DNA of 64,000 bases from GCA-003244245 sp963823755 (GTDB taxonomy: Bacteria; Actinomycetota; Actinomycetes; Mycobacteriales; Pseudonocardiaceae). The first letter of the stretch is position 1. Every line of letters starts with the position of its first letter. Below, one piece after another: positions 36,943 to 45,862 of this stretch. The DNA is taken from contig CAWGMP010000006.1 of NCBI GenBank assembly GCA_963823755.1, positions 8,178 through 72,177 on the forward strand, written 5' to 3'. The notes below the pieces were generated by a model. It worked only from the letters and a program-made list of their open reading frames with translations, was not told the DNA's origin and made no database searches. The translations under genes and the position numbers were made by a program.

Positions 36943-37019
36943 GGTGAGTCGCCAGGTGCAACGTCCTCTTCTGCCGCTGTGCGCGCGGTGAATGCCGCTG
37001 GGCATGGTGGCTAAGGATG

Positions 37020-37262
37020 CATGGTGGCTGGTATTGCCTTCTCAGATTGTCGAGTGGGTGGTGTCCGGCGGACACCGGCGATGCGCAGGAGGCGTTTGAC
37101 GCTGCTGAGGCTGAGATCGTGGGCAAGGCGAGGTGGCGGGCGGTGGCTCCGGCGCGGTAGGAGCAGGCTATGGCTCGGATCATGTCGTCGGAGAGCCGTT
37201 CGCGAAGGCTCCACAGTGTCGTGGTGGAGTCGATTCGGCCCGCGGCCGCCGGTTCCGTGTAG
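37020..37262 (-). pseudogene. Helix-turn-helix remnant (recombinase/resolvase-like tail)
   Basis: On the minus strand two frames give SLRERLSDDMIRAIACSYRA with GATARHLA and, after a shift near 37130, HDLSLSSVKRLLRIAGVRR. This resembles the C-terminal DNA-binding segment of resolvase or recombinase proteins. No catalytic domain is present. The following bases to 37780 hold only random frames. Confidence 0.35.
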
Positions 37263-37780
37263 CCGCGAGAACGCAAACTGGCAGGTCAACGGCTTGCGCC
37301 GAGTGCGAGTAAGAGGTAAGTACCTTCACCACAGTATTTGACCTGCGGTTTTGTTGTGGCGGTGTGTCATTGCGCGAGCCATAGACGGCACCGAGCGCGA
37401 CGATCAGCGATGAGTGCCCCGTTCAGGCGAGCTTGGGCCGGGTCATCGGCTGGTTCGGTGCGCGACCGCCAGTCGAGCCACAGCGCGTGATTCCACTATC
37501 TGGCGGGTGTCTTGGCTACCGTTAGGTGGTGTCTATGTCTTGATCGGTCAGAGGAATGGTCGATCGCGCGCACTGTGTAGGGACCCTGATGCGGGTGTGC
37601 TATCCACGCGGACCTGCCTAACTTCGTGCTGACGGACGGGCCGGTCCTGGTCTGGGGTACGGCGACACCCGACTCATCCGACACCGCGTTCGCGGTGCCC
37701 AACGCATCGAACAGCGATGATCACACCGGTAAGGAGAACGGCCACGGCTTGACCCGGCTTGACCAGTACGCTCTGCCCGG

Positions 37781-37984
37781 TCGCGCCGCATCGTCATCGA
37801 CTTCGACGGCGTGTACTGGCTGATCGAGGGTAAGTCCGATCACGACGTGTCCCGTGGGGAGATGGAGGCCAAGCGCGCGGCGGCCGAGGAGTGAGCCGCG
37901 TTTGTCAACGACAACGGGCGGTTCGGAACCTGGCGTTGCCTGTTCTGCTCCGAAATCGCAATCAAGAAGGCGCACGGTGGCTGA
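37781..37984 (+). pseudogene. Tail of a type III restriction / DEAD-box helicase subunit (tentative)
   Basis: The frame reads RRIVIDFDGVYWLIEGKSDH, DVSRGEMEAKRAAAEE, a TGA at 37892-37894, then AAFVNDNGRFGTWRCLFCSE and IAIKKAHGG before a TGA at 37982-37984. The YWLIEGK segment resembles the C-terminus of type III restriction-enzyme helicase subunits. The rest of the gene is missing and one internal stop is present. Assignment is tentative. Confidence 0.4.
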
Positions 37985-38151
37985 GACGGGTTGCTTGTGG
38001 CGGCACGCGCACACATAGCCGTCGAGCCAACCCGTGGTACCCGCAGGTCTCGGTCAGCGCGGCGTCGACTCGGCGACGACCGCATCGTCGGCGCACCACT
38101 TCAGCGCACCTTCGCGCAGGTCCGTCCCCTGGCTCGACGTGAAACGCCGGT

Positions 38152-39588
38152 TTATGAGGCGTTGGTGTACAGCTTCGTTATCTCGTAGAGGAAGTCACGC
38201 GCTTCGTAGAGCGAACGGACCGGGATGCGTTCATTGAGACCGTGGTTATGGTTGTCGCCGGGGCGGAAGAATCTGCCACTCAAGCCGTAGGTGGGAATAC
38301 CCCCCTGGTTGAGATATCTACCATCGGTAGCTCCCACCGACATGGTCGGTAGCAGCGGGACGTGCGGCCACATCTTCGACGACACTTCCCGGACGGGCCC
38401 GAGGATTTCCTCCGACAAGGGAGGTACCGGTGCGGCCGAGGTGTACGGTTTAACCGGTTCGACCGTGATCTTAGGATCGTTCACGACGTTGAGCAGGGTC
38501 TGGCGCACCTCGGCGCCCGGCGTGCCGGGAAAGATTCGGCAGTTCACATTTGCTTGGGCTTGCTGCGGCAAAGCATTCGCGGCGTGTCCGCCCTGAATCG
38601 TGGTGACCACGCAGGTGGTGCGCATCGTCGCGTTGGAGAGTGGTGTCGTCGCTAGGGTCGCTGCCGCCGCGGTGTCGTTCGGGTTGTTGGCTAGCGCCTT
38701 CATGGCTTGACCGGTGGCGCCGCCGGTCAGCTCGCTCTGCCGATCGAAGTAAGCTCGGGTTACTTCATTGAACTGCACCGGAAAGGCGAACGCATTGAGC
38801 CGGGCCAGCGCGGCACCCAGAGTTTGGATAGCGTTGACCGGCCCAGGCTGTGAGCTGTGCCCACCGGGATCCGTAGTGTGCAGCGTAAAATCCTGATAAA
38901 CTTTTTCGCCAGCCTGGATTTCCAAGGATACCCGGTTGTTCTGATCATCCAACGTGCCGTCAGCCCCTTCGTTGAGGGCAAAAGCGGCGTCGATCCAATC
39001 GCGGTGGTTCTGCATCAGCCACTCGGCGCCATTAACTTGCGCGGCACCTTCCTCGCCACACGTCAGCGCAACCTTGATATCGCGTTTGGGTTTAAATCCC
39101 TCCGTGCGGTAGCGAACCAGGCTGTCGACCCAGATCGCGGCCATGGCTTTGTCATCATTGGCGCCGCGAGCGGTGAAGTATTCGTTGTCCTCGACCAGCT
39201 TGAACGGATCGCGGCCCCAGTCCTCCGCCTTGGCCTCGACTACATCGATATGAGCCAGCAACAGGATCGCTTTGCTCGCCGGGTCGGTTCCGTGCAGGGT
39301 AGCGATCAAGCCGCCGTCCTTCGGGTGGTCCGGCGGAACGAAGACGTTGAGGTCACTGCCCGGATAACCGGCCTTCTTCAGGCGGTCGGCCATTCTCTGC
39401 GCGGCCAGGGTGCAGTCGCCAGCCGAGGCGGTGGTATTGGTCTCCACCAATTCCTGATAAAGTTCGCGAAACGCTGCCCGGTCTGTCCGCGCCGCCGGTG
39501 GTGGTTCCGGTAGTGGTGGGGCAGCGGACACGCAACCTGCTAGGGCCAGCACACCGACGCAGGCCATCACCAAGGCTCTCAGCACCAT
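38152..39588 (-). CDS. Secreted M20-family metallopeptidase lipoprotein
   Basis: The 478-residue protein carries a lipoprotein signal (MVLRALVMACVGVLALAGC, lipid Cys about residue 19), so it should be anchored outside the membrane. M20 metal ligands and catalytic residues appear in order: LLAHIDVVEAK (His and catalytic Asp), ARGANDDKAMAAIW (bridging Asp), TCGEEGAAQVNG (catalytic Glu-Glu), and near the C-terminus the metal His in NHNHGLNERIP. The dimerisation domain (DPGGHSSQPGP) lies in the middle. It probably trims peptides or N-acyl amino acids. Intact, monocistronic. Confidence 0.92.
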   Translation of the reverse strand: MVLRALVMACVGVLALAGCVSAAPPLPEPPPAARTDRAAFRELYQELVETNTTASAGDCTLAAQRMADRLKKAGYPGSDLNVFVPPDHPKDGGLIATLHGTDPASKAILLLAHIDVVEAKAEDWGRDPFKLVEDNEYFTARGANDDKAMAAIWVDSLVRYRTEGFKPKRDIKVALTCGEEGAAQVNGAEWLMQNHRDWIDAAFALNEGADGTLDDQNNRVSLEIQAGEKVYQDFTLHTTDPGGHSSQPGPVNAIQTLGAALARLNAFAFPVQFNEVTRAYFDRQSELTGGATGQAMKALANNPNDTAAAATLATTPLSNATMRTTCVVTTIQGGHAANALPQQAQANVNCRIFPGTPGAEVRQTLLNVVNDPKITVEPVKPYTSAAPVPPLSEEILGPVREVSSKMWPHVPLLPTMSVGATDGRYLNQGGIPTYGLSGRFFRPGDNHNHGLNERIPVRSLYEARDFLYEITKLYTNAS

Positions 39589-40426
39589 CGGTTCATACCA
39601 TGGTGAGAGCCGATGGTGTTATCTCGATCGCGGGCGGCGCGCACCTTGGTTGAGCCGAACGCCGCGCCCTATTTGCCCCGGCCACAGACCGGAACGATGA
39701 TCAAGTCCAGATCGATGGTCAACGGAGCCTGTAGGGTGCCAAAAGTCCGTCACATGTCCTGACCTGGACATTCACGTCAGATGTTGATCAACAATGAAGA
39801 TCAAACGACACACTCAAGCCCGCCGTCAGCGACTTGACGGTGTTCAGCAAGAGAGTCGGAGGCCAGTGAGGGCGAGATTCCCGCTCGTGATCAACAGCGG
39901 CACCCCACATCCCCGCTAGCCGGAACCGAAAGCCCGGGTGAGGCTCACCCGCCGCCCTCCTGCCAGTAGACTGGGTTACCAGAGTTTGATCGCAGCGGCC
40001 CGGAGCAGGGACGGCGACCCCTTGACCTGACGGTATGTGGTCACTTCTCCCCCAGTGATGTCCGGTCCAGTGCGCTACCAGCGGAACAGAGAATCCCCAG
40101 CACACAACCGGTCCGTTGACTCCAGCTGACCGCGGTTCAGGTAATCACGGGGATATTCCCCCGCTCCTATTTCGCTCCTGCTCTACCGTGTCACAATGCT
40201 GCGCAGGCGCTGTCGCGCGAGCGGGGCGACGACACATCAGCTCAGCCTGCCCGAACCTGTCATCCGCGAACGCACCAGACCCCCTCGGCATACAACGGTG
40301 CAATCGCCTCGGCGGTACTCTCCACGAGCAACGAGCATGTCTCCTGACCGCACGGACGAGGTTTTTGGCCAGCACACCGTCGTGTCACCCCCGCCGCTTC
40401 ACTGCACGTGCGGCTATCGTGTCGGC
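39589..40426. other. Intergenic region between peptidase and toxin-antitoxin genes
   Basis: No convincing gene in 838 bases. A leftward frame near 39788 ends VKSLTAGLSVSFDLHC but lacks known motifs. No strong terminator hairpin was found. Confidence 0.45.
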
Positions 40427-40759
40427 ATGACCGTGGCAGCCACGACCAAGGTTCCGTTTGCTGGCGCCTCCCCGGCGCAGCTGCGGGAGGCGATCTTGCC
40501 GGAGGACGTGCCCGAGTTCGATCGGCACTACCAGCGGGCACTGGAGGTGGCCAGGACGACGCTGCGGCTTGATGAGTTGGAGAAGTTCCTGGAACTCTGG
40601 CGGCGGGTCGCTTGGTCTGCCAACGCGAACGGTCACGATCGGTGGCGGGCAGTGCTGGCTGAGGCGCAGCGAAGGCTGGCCGGTGGGCCACCACCTCCCG
40701 GGATGGTGCTGATGGAGGAGATGGAAGCCCGCATCCAAGCCCGGTTGGCCGGCCAGTAG
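40427..40759 (+). CDS. DUF6247-like antitoxin
   Basis: From the ATG at 40427 (MTVAATTKVPFAG) the protein has 110 residues. Its core REAILPEDVPEFDRHYQRAL, LDELEKFLELWRRVAWSANA and DRWRAVLAEAQRRLAGG matches the all-helical DUF6247 family, found upstream of small RelE/ParE-like proteins in actinobacteria. Its TAG is followed directly by the GTG of the next gene, so expression is coupled. It is expected to bind and neutralise that product and to repress their shared promoter. The longer open frame upstream lacks a ribosome site. Confidence 0.7.
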   Translation: MTVAATTKVPFAGASPAQLREAILPEDVPEFDRHYQRALEVARTTLRLDELEKFLELWRRVAWSANANGHDRWRAVLAEAQRRLAGGPPPPGMVLMEEMEARIQARLAGQ

Positions 40760-41014
40760 GTGTACCGGGTTGAGCCCGACGATGTGGCTATGGCGCAGAT
40801 CGACGCGCTGCCCCACGCGGCGCTGCTCGGCTTCGCTGAGGCACTGGGCGTGATGAAGCTGGTGCCGTGGAACGGCAGGCCGTTAAACGACACCAACCCG
40901 GGTGGCGCGGTCCGGCAGTTGGTCTTCGGCCCCGAGGGCAAGGGTCTGGTGACCTATCTGGTGCTGGAGGATCAGCAGCGGGTGGACGTGCTCGAGGTGC
41001 AGTGGGCGGGATGA
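40760..41014 (+). CDS. RelE/ParE-like toxin candidate
   Basis: The GTG at 40760 abuts the antitoxin stop. The 84-residue protein (YRVEPDDVAMAQIDALPHAA, LGFAEALGVMKLVPWNGRPL, GGAVRQLVFGPEGKGLVTYL, LEDQQRVDVLEVQWAG) has the size, beta-strand pattern and ending of RelE/ParE-fold toxins. Catalytic residues are not obvious, so target (ribosome-bound mRNA or gyrase) is open. Direct coupling to the DUF6247-like gene is the main support. Confidence 0.65.
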   Translation: MYRVEPDDVAMAQIDALPHAALLGFAEALGVMKLVPWNGRPLNDTNPGGAVRQLVFGPEGKGLVTYLVLEDQQRVDVLEVQWAG

Positions 41015-41905
41015 CCTGTGAGTGCCCGAAACTCGCCTGGTCTGTGGGTGCCGAACCTGGTCATCCAGGGCGGTGACCTTATGGGGATCGAATATATGAT
41101 TTTGGGCTTAGCCTGCGGGTTCATGGTCACTCGGCGATCACGCTGCGATTTGGTACTCGCTGGTGAGCCCTGTAGGTGCCGAATCGGTCATCCACGACGG
41201 TGACCTGCGTCATTGCTGGACGTGTGGGTGCCGAATAGGTGTACCGCTCCAGAACCGCTCGAGTGCCATTGACCTGCAGGTTAGAGAAAGCTGAGAATCA
41301 GGCAGGACCCTGTGGGGCTCGAATATAGGATTCTGGGTTTGACCTGCGAGTTTATGGGCACCTGTGTTCGATCAAACGGCGTGTACCGTGCCAAAACTCG
41401 TCATACATGGGGTAACCTGGTGTTTCGTTGATGCTGCATGATCATGGCATGATCGCTAACTATGCTCCTCCGCCTGCTGTATCTGATCTCTGTCACGATG
41501 TCCGGCTGACTCAGTTTGCTCGCCCGCAGCGCCGTGACCAAGGACATCGAGATTCTGATCCTCCGCCACGAAGTCACAGTGCTGCGACGTCAAGTCAGCC
41601 GACCTCGACCCTGTGGGTGCCGAAAACCCCGGTTCCGGGTTGTTGACATGCGGTGCTGGTGATGTCCACGCGGCCAGCGGGATCCGGCAGGATGCCCGTC
41701 GTGATCTTCTCGCTGGTGTATCTCCTGGCGCGACGGTTGTTCGAGCTACTGATACTGCATGCCCGCACGGACGCCAGTAAGGACGTCGAGATCCTGGTAC
41801 TACGGCACGAGGTGAGCGTGCTACGCCGCCAGGTCACGCGTCCGCAGCTGCGCTCGACCGACCGCGCCCTGCTGGCGGCGCTCTCTGCAGGGCTCCCCCG
41901 GATAC
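41015..41905. mobile_element. Cluster of IS termini and transposase N-terminal scraps
   Basis: Several related IS ends recur: CTGTGGGTGCCGAA at 41042 and 41611, variants at 41170 and 41223, and CTGTGGGGCTCGAATATAGG at 41312 as in the 22107 element. A left end TGTACCGTGCCAAAAC at 41383 matches that at 51771. Bases 41462-41606 encode a transposase start (LLRLLYLISVTMSG, stop, LSLLARSAVTKDIEILILRH). Bases 41653-41905 encode another (VIFSLVYLLARRLFELLILH, KDVEILVLRHEVSVLRRQVT) cut off at the next IS. None is complete. Confidence 0.65.
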
Positions 41906-43095
41906 GTGTGGGGTTCCAGAAGTCGGCCACCGACGCTGAGCAGCAGCTTCATGCCGCCCGTTCATACTCGTTGATCAGGCCACCCAGAACCGGTCGACGT
42001 GTGATCTGTTCATGGCTGAGGTCTGCCATGGGGTGGGTCGGGTGCGGTGGGCGAAGGTCGCGGGCACGATGCGGCCGTCGACCGTTGTAGTGTCGAATGT
42101 ACTCCGCGAGTATCACACGCAGGTGCCGCTGACTGAAGATCAACATGCGGTCGGTGAGTTCGGCTCTGAGAGTGCGCACGAACCTTTCGGCAAAACAGTT
42201 CGCCCGCGGGCAACGAGGAGGAATCCTGGCGACGCGGATGCCCACATCGGCCAGGACAGCGTCGAACGACGCGGTGAACTGACCAGCTCGGTCTCGAACG
42301 AGGAACCGGAACTCAGTGGCGCGATCGCCAAGATCCATGACCAGGTTTCGGATCTGCTGTGTGGTCCACCTGCCATCGGGATTTGTGGTCGCGCCCAGCA
42401 GGTGCACGTACCGATTGCCAACTTCCAGCACGAAGAACACGTAGATCCGCTTGAGTGTCACCGCGCAGTCTACGTGGAAGAAGTCGCAGGCCAACATCGT
42501 GGATGCCTGTGCGCGCAGGAACTGCCGCCAGGTCGTGTCGGTGCACCTGACCGGCGCTGGAGGGATCCGCAACCGCTGGATAACGCGGCGGATCGTCGAG
42601 GATCCCACGCGGTGGCCGAGTTTGAGCAGCTCGCCCTGGATTCGCTGGTATCCCCAGCTCTGATTTTCCCTGGCTATGCGTTCGATCAACAAGGCCACAG
42701 TGTCCTCGATGGGTGGACGTCCGACGCGGTGGGGATAGGTCCATTTCTTGGTGACCAGGCGACGATGCCAGCGCAGCACCGTGCCCGGAGTGACCACGCG
42801 ATGCCCCCGCAGCATCCGCGGCAACCTCCTGACCAGCGCGGCGAACACGGCGCGATCCGCCCAGTCCAGGCGAGGCCTCGGGTTGGCTCTGCGCAGCACG
42901 GCAACTTCGTGGCGCAGCACCAGGAGTTCAACGTCCTTGGATGCCGACGAGCGGCTGAGCAACAACAGCAGGCTCACAAGCTGGAGGAAGATCAGGTAGA
43001 GCAGACGCAACGACACGGCTCACGATCATGCCCTGTCAGTCGAGCTCACTGACCATGCAGCTCAGAGGCGCAGGCCGACTTCTGGAACCCCACAC
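41906..43095 (-). mobile_element. Complete IS3/IS481-like insertion sequence with perfect 23-bp ends
   Basis: GTGTGGGGTTCCAGAAGTCG plus GCC at 41906-41928 is the exact reverse complement of 43073-43095. The element is 1190 bp with one intact transposase gene. It lies inside the N-terminal part of another transposase (41653-41905), so it is younger than that scrap. Downstream to 43268 lies A/C-rich sequence ending in another IS terminus (TTTCGGCACCTACA at 43251). Confidence 0.88.
41949..43016 (-). CDS. Transposase with integrase core (rve), intact
   Basis: The 355-residue protein begins with a hydrophobic stretch (LRLLYLIFLQLVSLLLLLSR) and KDVELLVLRHEVAVLRR, then an HTH region (WADRAVFAALVRRLPRMLRG) and HRRLVTKKWTYPHRVGRPPI. 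SWGYQRIQGELLKLGHRV precedes the DDE core: MLACDFFHVDCAVTLKRIYV (first Asp), FLVRDRAGQFTASFDAVLAD (second Asp), and PRANCFAERFVRTLRAELTD (catalytic Glu). It ends GGLINEYERAA. All catalytic residues are present and the ends are perfect, so it may be active. Confidence 0.88.
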   Translation of the reverse strand: MSLRLLYLIFLQLVSLLLLLSRSSASKDVELLVLRHEVAVLRRANPRPRLDWADRAVFAALVRRLPRMLRGHRVVTPGTVLRWHRRLVTKKWTYPHRVGRPPIEDTVALLIERIARENQSWGYQRIQGELLKLGHRVGSSTIRRVIQRLRIPPAPVRCTDTTWRQFLRAQASTMLACDFFHVDCAVTLKRIYVFFVLEVGNRYVHLLGATTNPDGRWTTQQIRNLVMDLGDRATEFRFLVRDRAGQFTASFDAVLADVGIRVARIPPRCPRANCFAERFVRTLRAELTDRMLIFSQRHLRVILAEYIRHYNGRRPHRARDLRPPHPTHPMADLSHEQITRRPVLGGLINEYERAA

Positions 43096-43268
43096 CGCGC
43101 ACTACACACCGCAGCACCACTACGCCCACCCCCGAACCAACCACCCAACCCACCACACTCACCCATCTCGACATCCGACCGAATGATCGACTAGCGGCAT
43201 CCTTCACGAGTACCACCACACCTTTTGACCTGCACGGAGGGACGGAGTTTCGGCACCTACAAGGCGGT

Positions 43269-44048
43269 TTATTCCTGCCCCCGTGGGACTCCGGGCGCGG
43301 TATGGGTCACTGGTCGGGCGGTGGCGGCCGGTGCGCCGCGGAGGAGTTCGGTGGTGGTGGTGTCGTTGATGACGGTGGCGGCTAGCTCGGTGAGCCGCTT
43401 GTTGTGGTTGCGGGCGTAGGCGCGTAGCAGGGTGAAAGCCTGGCTAGGGTCGATGCCATGGCGTTCGGCGAGGACACCCTTGGCTTGCTCGACGAGGACG
43501 CGGCTGTCCAGCGCGGTGTGCAACTGGTCGACCACGATGTCCTGCTGGTGCAGGGCCCGTTGCTGGATCAGGCCGATGGTGGCCACGTCGGCCATGGCTT
43601 GCCCGATCTGGGTGACCTCGGGTGCCAGGGCATTCGGATCGGTGTGGAACAGGTTCAGCGCCCCGATGACCTGCGAGCGCAACCGCATCGGCAGGGCGTG
43701 CACGGTCTGGAACCCGGACTCGGTGGCGGCGGGAGCAAACAGCGGCCACCGGTCGGCGGCGCCGGTCAGGTCGGGGTGGCTGACCGGCGCGCCGGTGTGG
43801 TAACAGTCCAGGCAAGGGCCCTCGTGGTTTTGTAGCTGGAACAGCTCCAGCAGGTGGATGTTCTCAGCGGAGGAGGCCATCACCCGCAGCCGGTCGCTAG
43901 AGTCGCCCAGCAGCAGTCCGGCCGCGGACACGTCGAGTAGCTCCACGCAGCGATCCACCAGCATGTGCAGGAACTCGACCACGTCGAAGTCATCGACCAG
44001 GGTGTCAGCGAGCTCGACGAAGGTTCGGGCCACTCGGTCATCGGCCAT
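43269..44048 (-). CDS. GAF-ANTAR regulator 1
   Basis: The ATG at 44048 (MADDRVARTF) has AGGGG upstream and gives 259 residues. An N-terminal GAF domain (about 5-165) includes LVDRCVELLDVSAAGLLLGD, NHEGPCLDCYHTGAPVSHPD, WPLFAPAATESGFQTVHALP and VIGALNLFHTDPNAL. A C-terminal ANTAR domain follows: QLHTALDSRVLVEQAKGVLA, ERHGIDPSQAFTLLRAYARN, HNKRLTELAATVI. ANTAR domains bind two-hexaloop RNA and antiterminate transcription. The GAF domain probably senses a ligand or redox state. Very common in actinobacteria; RNA targets are not evident nearby. Confidence 0.9.
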   Translation of the reverse strand: MADDRVARTFVELADTLVDDFDVVEFLHMLVDRCVELLDVSAAGLLLGDSSDRLRVMASSAENIHLLELFQLQNHEGPCLDCYHTGAPVSHPDLTGAADRWPLFAPAATESGFQTVHALPMRLRSQVIGALNLFHTDPNALAPEVTQIGQAMADVATIGLIQQRALHQQDIVVDQLHTALDSRVLVEQAKGVLAERHGIDPSQAFTLLRAYARNHNKRLTELAATVINDTTTTELLRGAPAATARPVTHTAPGVPRGQE

Positions 44049-44093
44049 CGGTGTCACCCCTGACGAACAGATCGTGGACCACGATACGCCTCC

Positions 44094-44819
44094 TCATGTG
44101 GTGTGATCGGGGTCGAAACGTCGTCGGCGGGCGACGACGTCGGCGGCCAGCTCAGACAGCGGGCACCCCTGGGCGAACGCCCGCGCGCGTAGCCTGCTCA
44201 ACGCCTCGGCGATCCCGACACCGAGCTGTACTGAGATCATTCCGGTGGCCTGGTGGATTTCGGGGCGGCTGTCGGACAGCTCATCAACCACTGGGTAGCC
44301 GTCCTGGGAATCGATGCCGGCTTGCTCGTCGAGCACCAGCCGCAGCGCGAACTCGGCGAATACCCATGCCTCAGCCAGGTCCTCGACCGCCAGTCTCCCC
44401 GGCCGGTCCGACGCTAGCACGAAGGCTCCGACGCGGATGGCACCCAAACGCAACGGCAACGCGAACAGTGCCCTAGCCCCGGCCTCGACGGCCGCCGGGG
44501 CGAACAATGGCCAGCGAACCTGCGCCTGGGCGCAGTCCAGGTCATCCACCAGCACCGAAGGGCCACCCGTCAGCACCTGCACAGACGGACCCTCGCCCAC
44601 TGTGAGCTGCAATTCCTCCAGCTCCCGGCTCAGCGGGCCGGTGGCACAGAGCACCTCGGAGACCACCCGGCCGCTGCGAACCGATACCGCTACTCCGCTG
44701 ACCGGTAACCGGGCCGTGGCCGCCTGACACAGGCAGCGCAGGGACACTGGGACGCCGAGTGCCTCGGCGTGAGCGGTCACTACGCCCCACACCTGATCGG
44801 CCCGGGTGGCCTCTGTCAC
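44094..44819 (-). CDS. GAF-ANTAR regulator 2
   Basis: This 241-residue protein shares the plan of its downstream neighbour, 46 bases away on the same strand. GAF segments: LRCLCQAATARLPVSGVAVS, LQLTVGEGPSVQVLTGGPSV, WPLFAPAAVEAGARALFALP, LRLGAIRVGAFVLASDRPG. The ANTAR region is shorter and somewhat divergent: SRPEIHQATGMISVQLGVGI, AEALSRLRARAFAQGCPLSE, LAADVVARRRRFDPD. The two may form a cotranscribed pair of RNA-binding sensors. Spacing suggests one transcript. Confidence 0.88.
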   Translation of the reverse strand: MTEATRADQVWGVVTAHAEALGVPVSLRCLCQAATARLPVSGVAVSVRSGRVVSEVLCATGPLSRELEELQLTVGEGPSVQVLTGGPSVLVDDLDCAQAQVRWPLFAPAAVEAGARALFALPLRLGAIRVGAFVLASDRPGRLAVEDLAEAWVFAEFALRLVLDEQAGIDSQDGYPVVDELSDSRPEIHQATGMISVQLGVGIAEALSRLRARAFAQGCPLSELAADVVARRRRFDPDHTT

Positions 44820-44958
44820 CGACTATTGCCCCTTGCCCGCTTCCAGGTCCGATGGCGCCCGGTGCGGGCCCGCGGCCGAGGAACATCGCATCGCGGCGCG
44901 CTGCGGTAACAGTGATCAAGCCGTGGACCAAGATACATCGGGGTCGACACCGAACGGT

Positions 44959-45243
44959 TCAGGCATCCAGCCGATCCTCCAAGTAATGCGCATAGTGCTC
45001 GACCCACGCACCACGTTCCCCATCAGTGCGACACGCCAGCCAACCCTGATGCCAAATAGCGTCAGATGTCACGGCACACGCCTGGAACCGAGGGACGAAA
45101 TCGTCGTCGACGTACTCCCGTACCACCACACCAGCACCGGGAGAAGCACCGATACGCACGAGTGACACGCCGCTGGGGCCAGCCCCCCGCCGTGCGCGAG
45201 TATGACTAACCGTCATTTGCTCTCCCCGGGCCGACACCGACAC
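44959..45243 (-). CDS. Small hypothetical protein
   Basis: The frame encodes 94 residues (or 85 from an internal ATG, MTVSHTRARRG). The C-terminal half, VVVREYVDDDFVPRFQACAV and WHQGWLACRTDGERGAWVEH, has acid/aromatic composition of a folded protein. I recognise no family. It lies upstream of the two GAF-ANTAR genes on the same strand, 140 bases away. Confidence 0.45.
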   Translation of the reverse strand: MSVSARGEQMTVSHTRARRGAGPSGVSLVRIGASPGAGVVVREYVDDDFVPRFQACAVTSDAIWHQGWLACRTDGERGAWVEHYAHYLEDRLDA

Positions 45244-45793
45244 TTGTCAACCACCGGGTCCGGGGCGGCCCGCGCCCGACCCGAACTCCCGCGAACGACA
45301 CGGGCAACGGCGGGTGAGCGCGAGTACTAAGCTTACCAGGAGCGCCGACCTGCAGATATGCCCAACCACACGCGGCGCTGACCCCCAACACGCGCCATCA
45401 TCGAGGGCGTCAAGCACGGACAACCAGCCGATCGCGGCCAACGACGGCCACCAGCCCGCGTCTCCGTTCATATCATCGTCAGCAAGGCCCCTTAAGAGAT
45501 CGTGACCTTCGGCCGCGCCGTCGATACCTTCTTGAATCGTGTGGCTCGGGACACTGCTCGGGATACGATCGCCACTCGTTGAGCTTGGATGAGTTCGACC
45601 AGGCACGCTTGGCCCCTGCCTTGGCCCGGCTTGTCTCGTCAACGCCGTCAGACGATCGCTGGGTAAGGATCAAGGGGTACTGTCGGAGTGGATCGGCGGG
45701 TCGCACGCACGTCCTCTCGCTCAGTGGCTGAGAGCCGGTGGTGCCGACGGGTACCCTCAGGTCAGCATCAGTGCTGGTCAGTCCCTTGATCGC
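45244..45793. other. Region with no convincing gene
   Basis: Long frames here lack motifs. GCTCAGTGGCTGAGAGC at about 45719-45735 resembles a tRNA D-arm but is too far from the tRNA-like segment below to form one molecule. Confidence 0.4.
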
Positions 45794-45841
45794 TGCCGGT
45801 CTTCCACGCTGGCCATGCGGGTTCGAATCCCCTCGTCCGCT
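45794..45841 (+). other. tRNA-like 3' half (Gly-type), possible old attachment site
   Basis: The stretch has an anticodon-arm-like CCGGT-CTTCCAC-GCTGG (loop containing TCC), the T-loop signature GGGTTCGAATCC and a 3' acceptor-like CGTCCGCT without CCA. No matching 5' half (GCGGACG plus D-arm) lies at the right distance. A tRNA 3' half without its 5' half is what an integrating element leaves behind. Could be chance similarity. Confidence 0.35.
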
Positions 45842-45862
45842 AGTCCTCGGGTGACCTCCCTT

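Noticed and set aside
45719..45841. Complete tRNA gene
   Set aside because: The D-arm-like and anticodon/T-arm-like segments are too far apart to form one tRNA, and no paired 5' acceptor strand is present.
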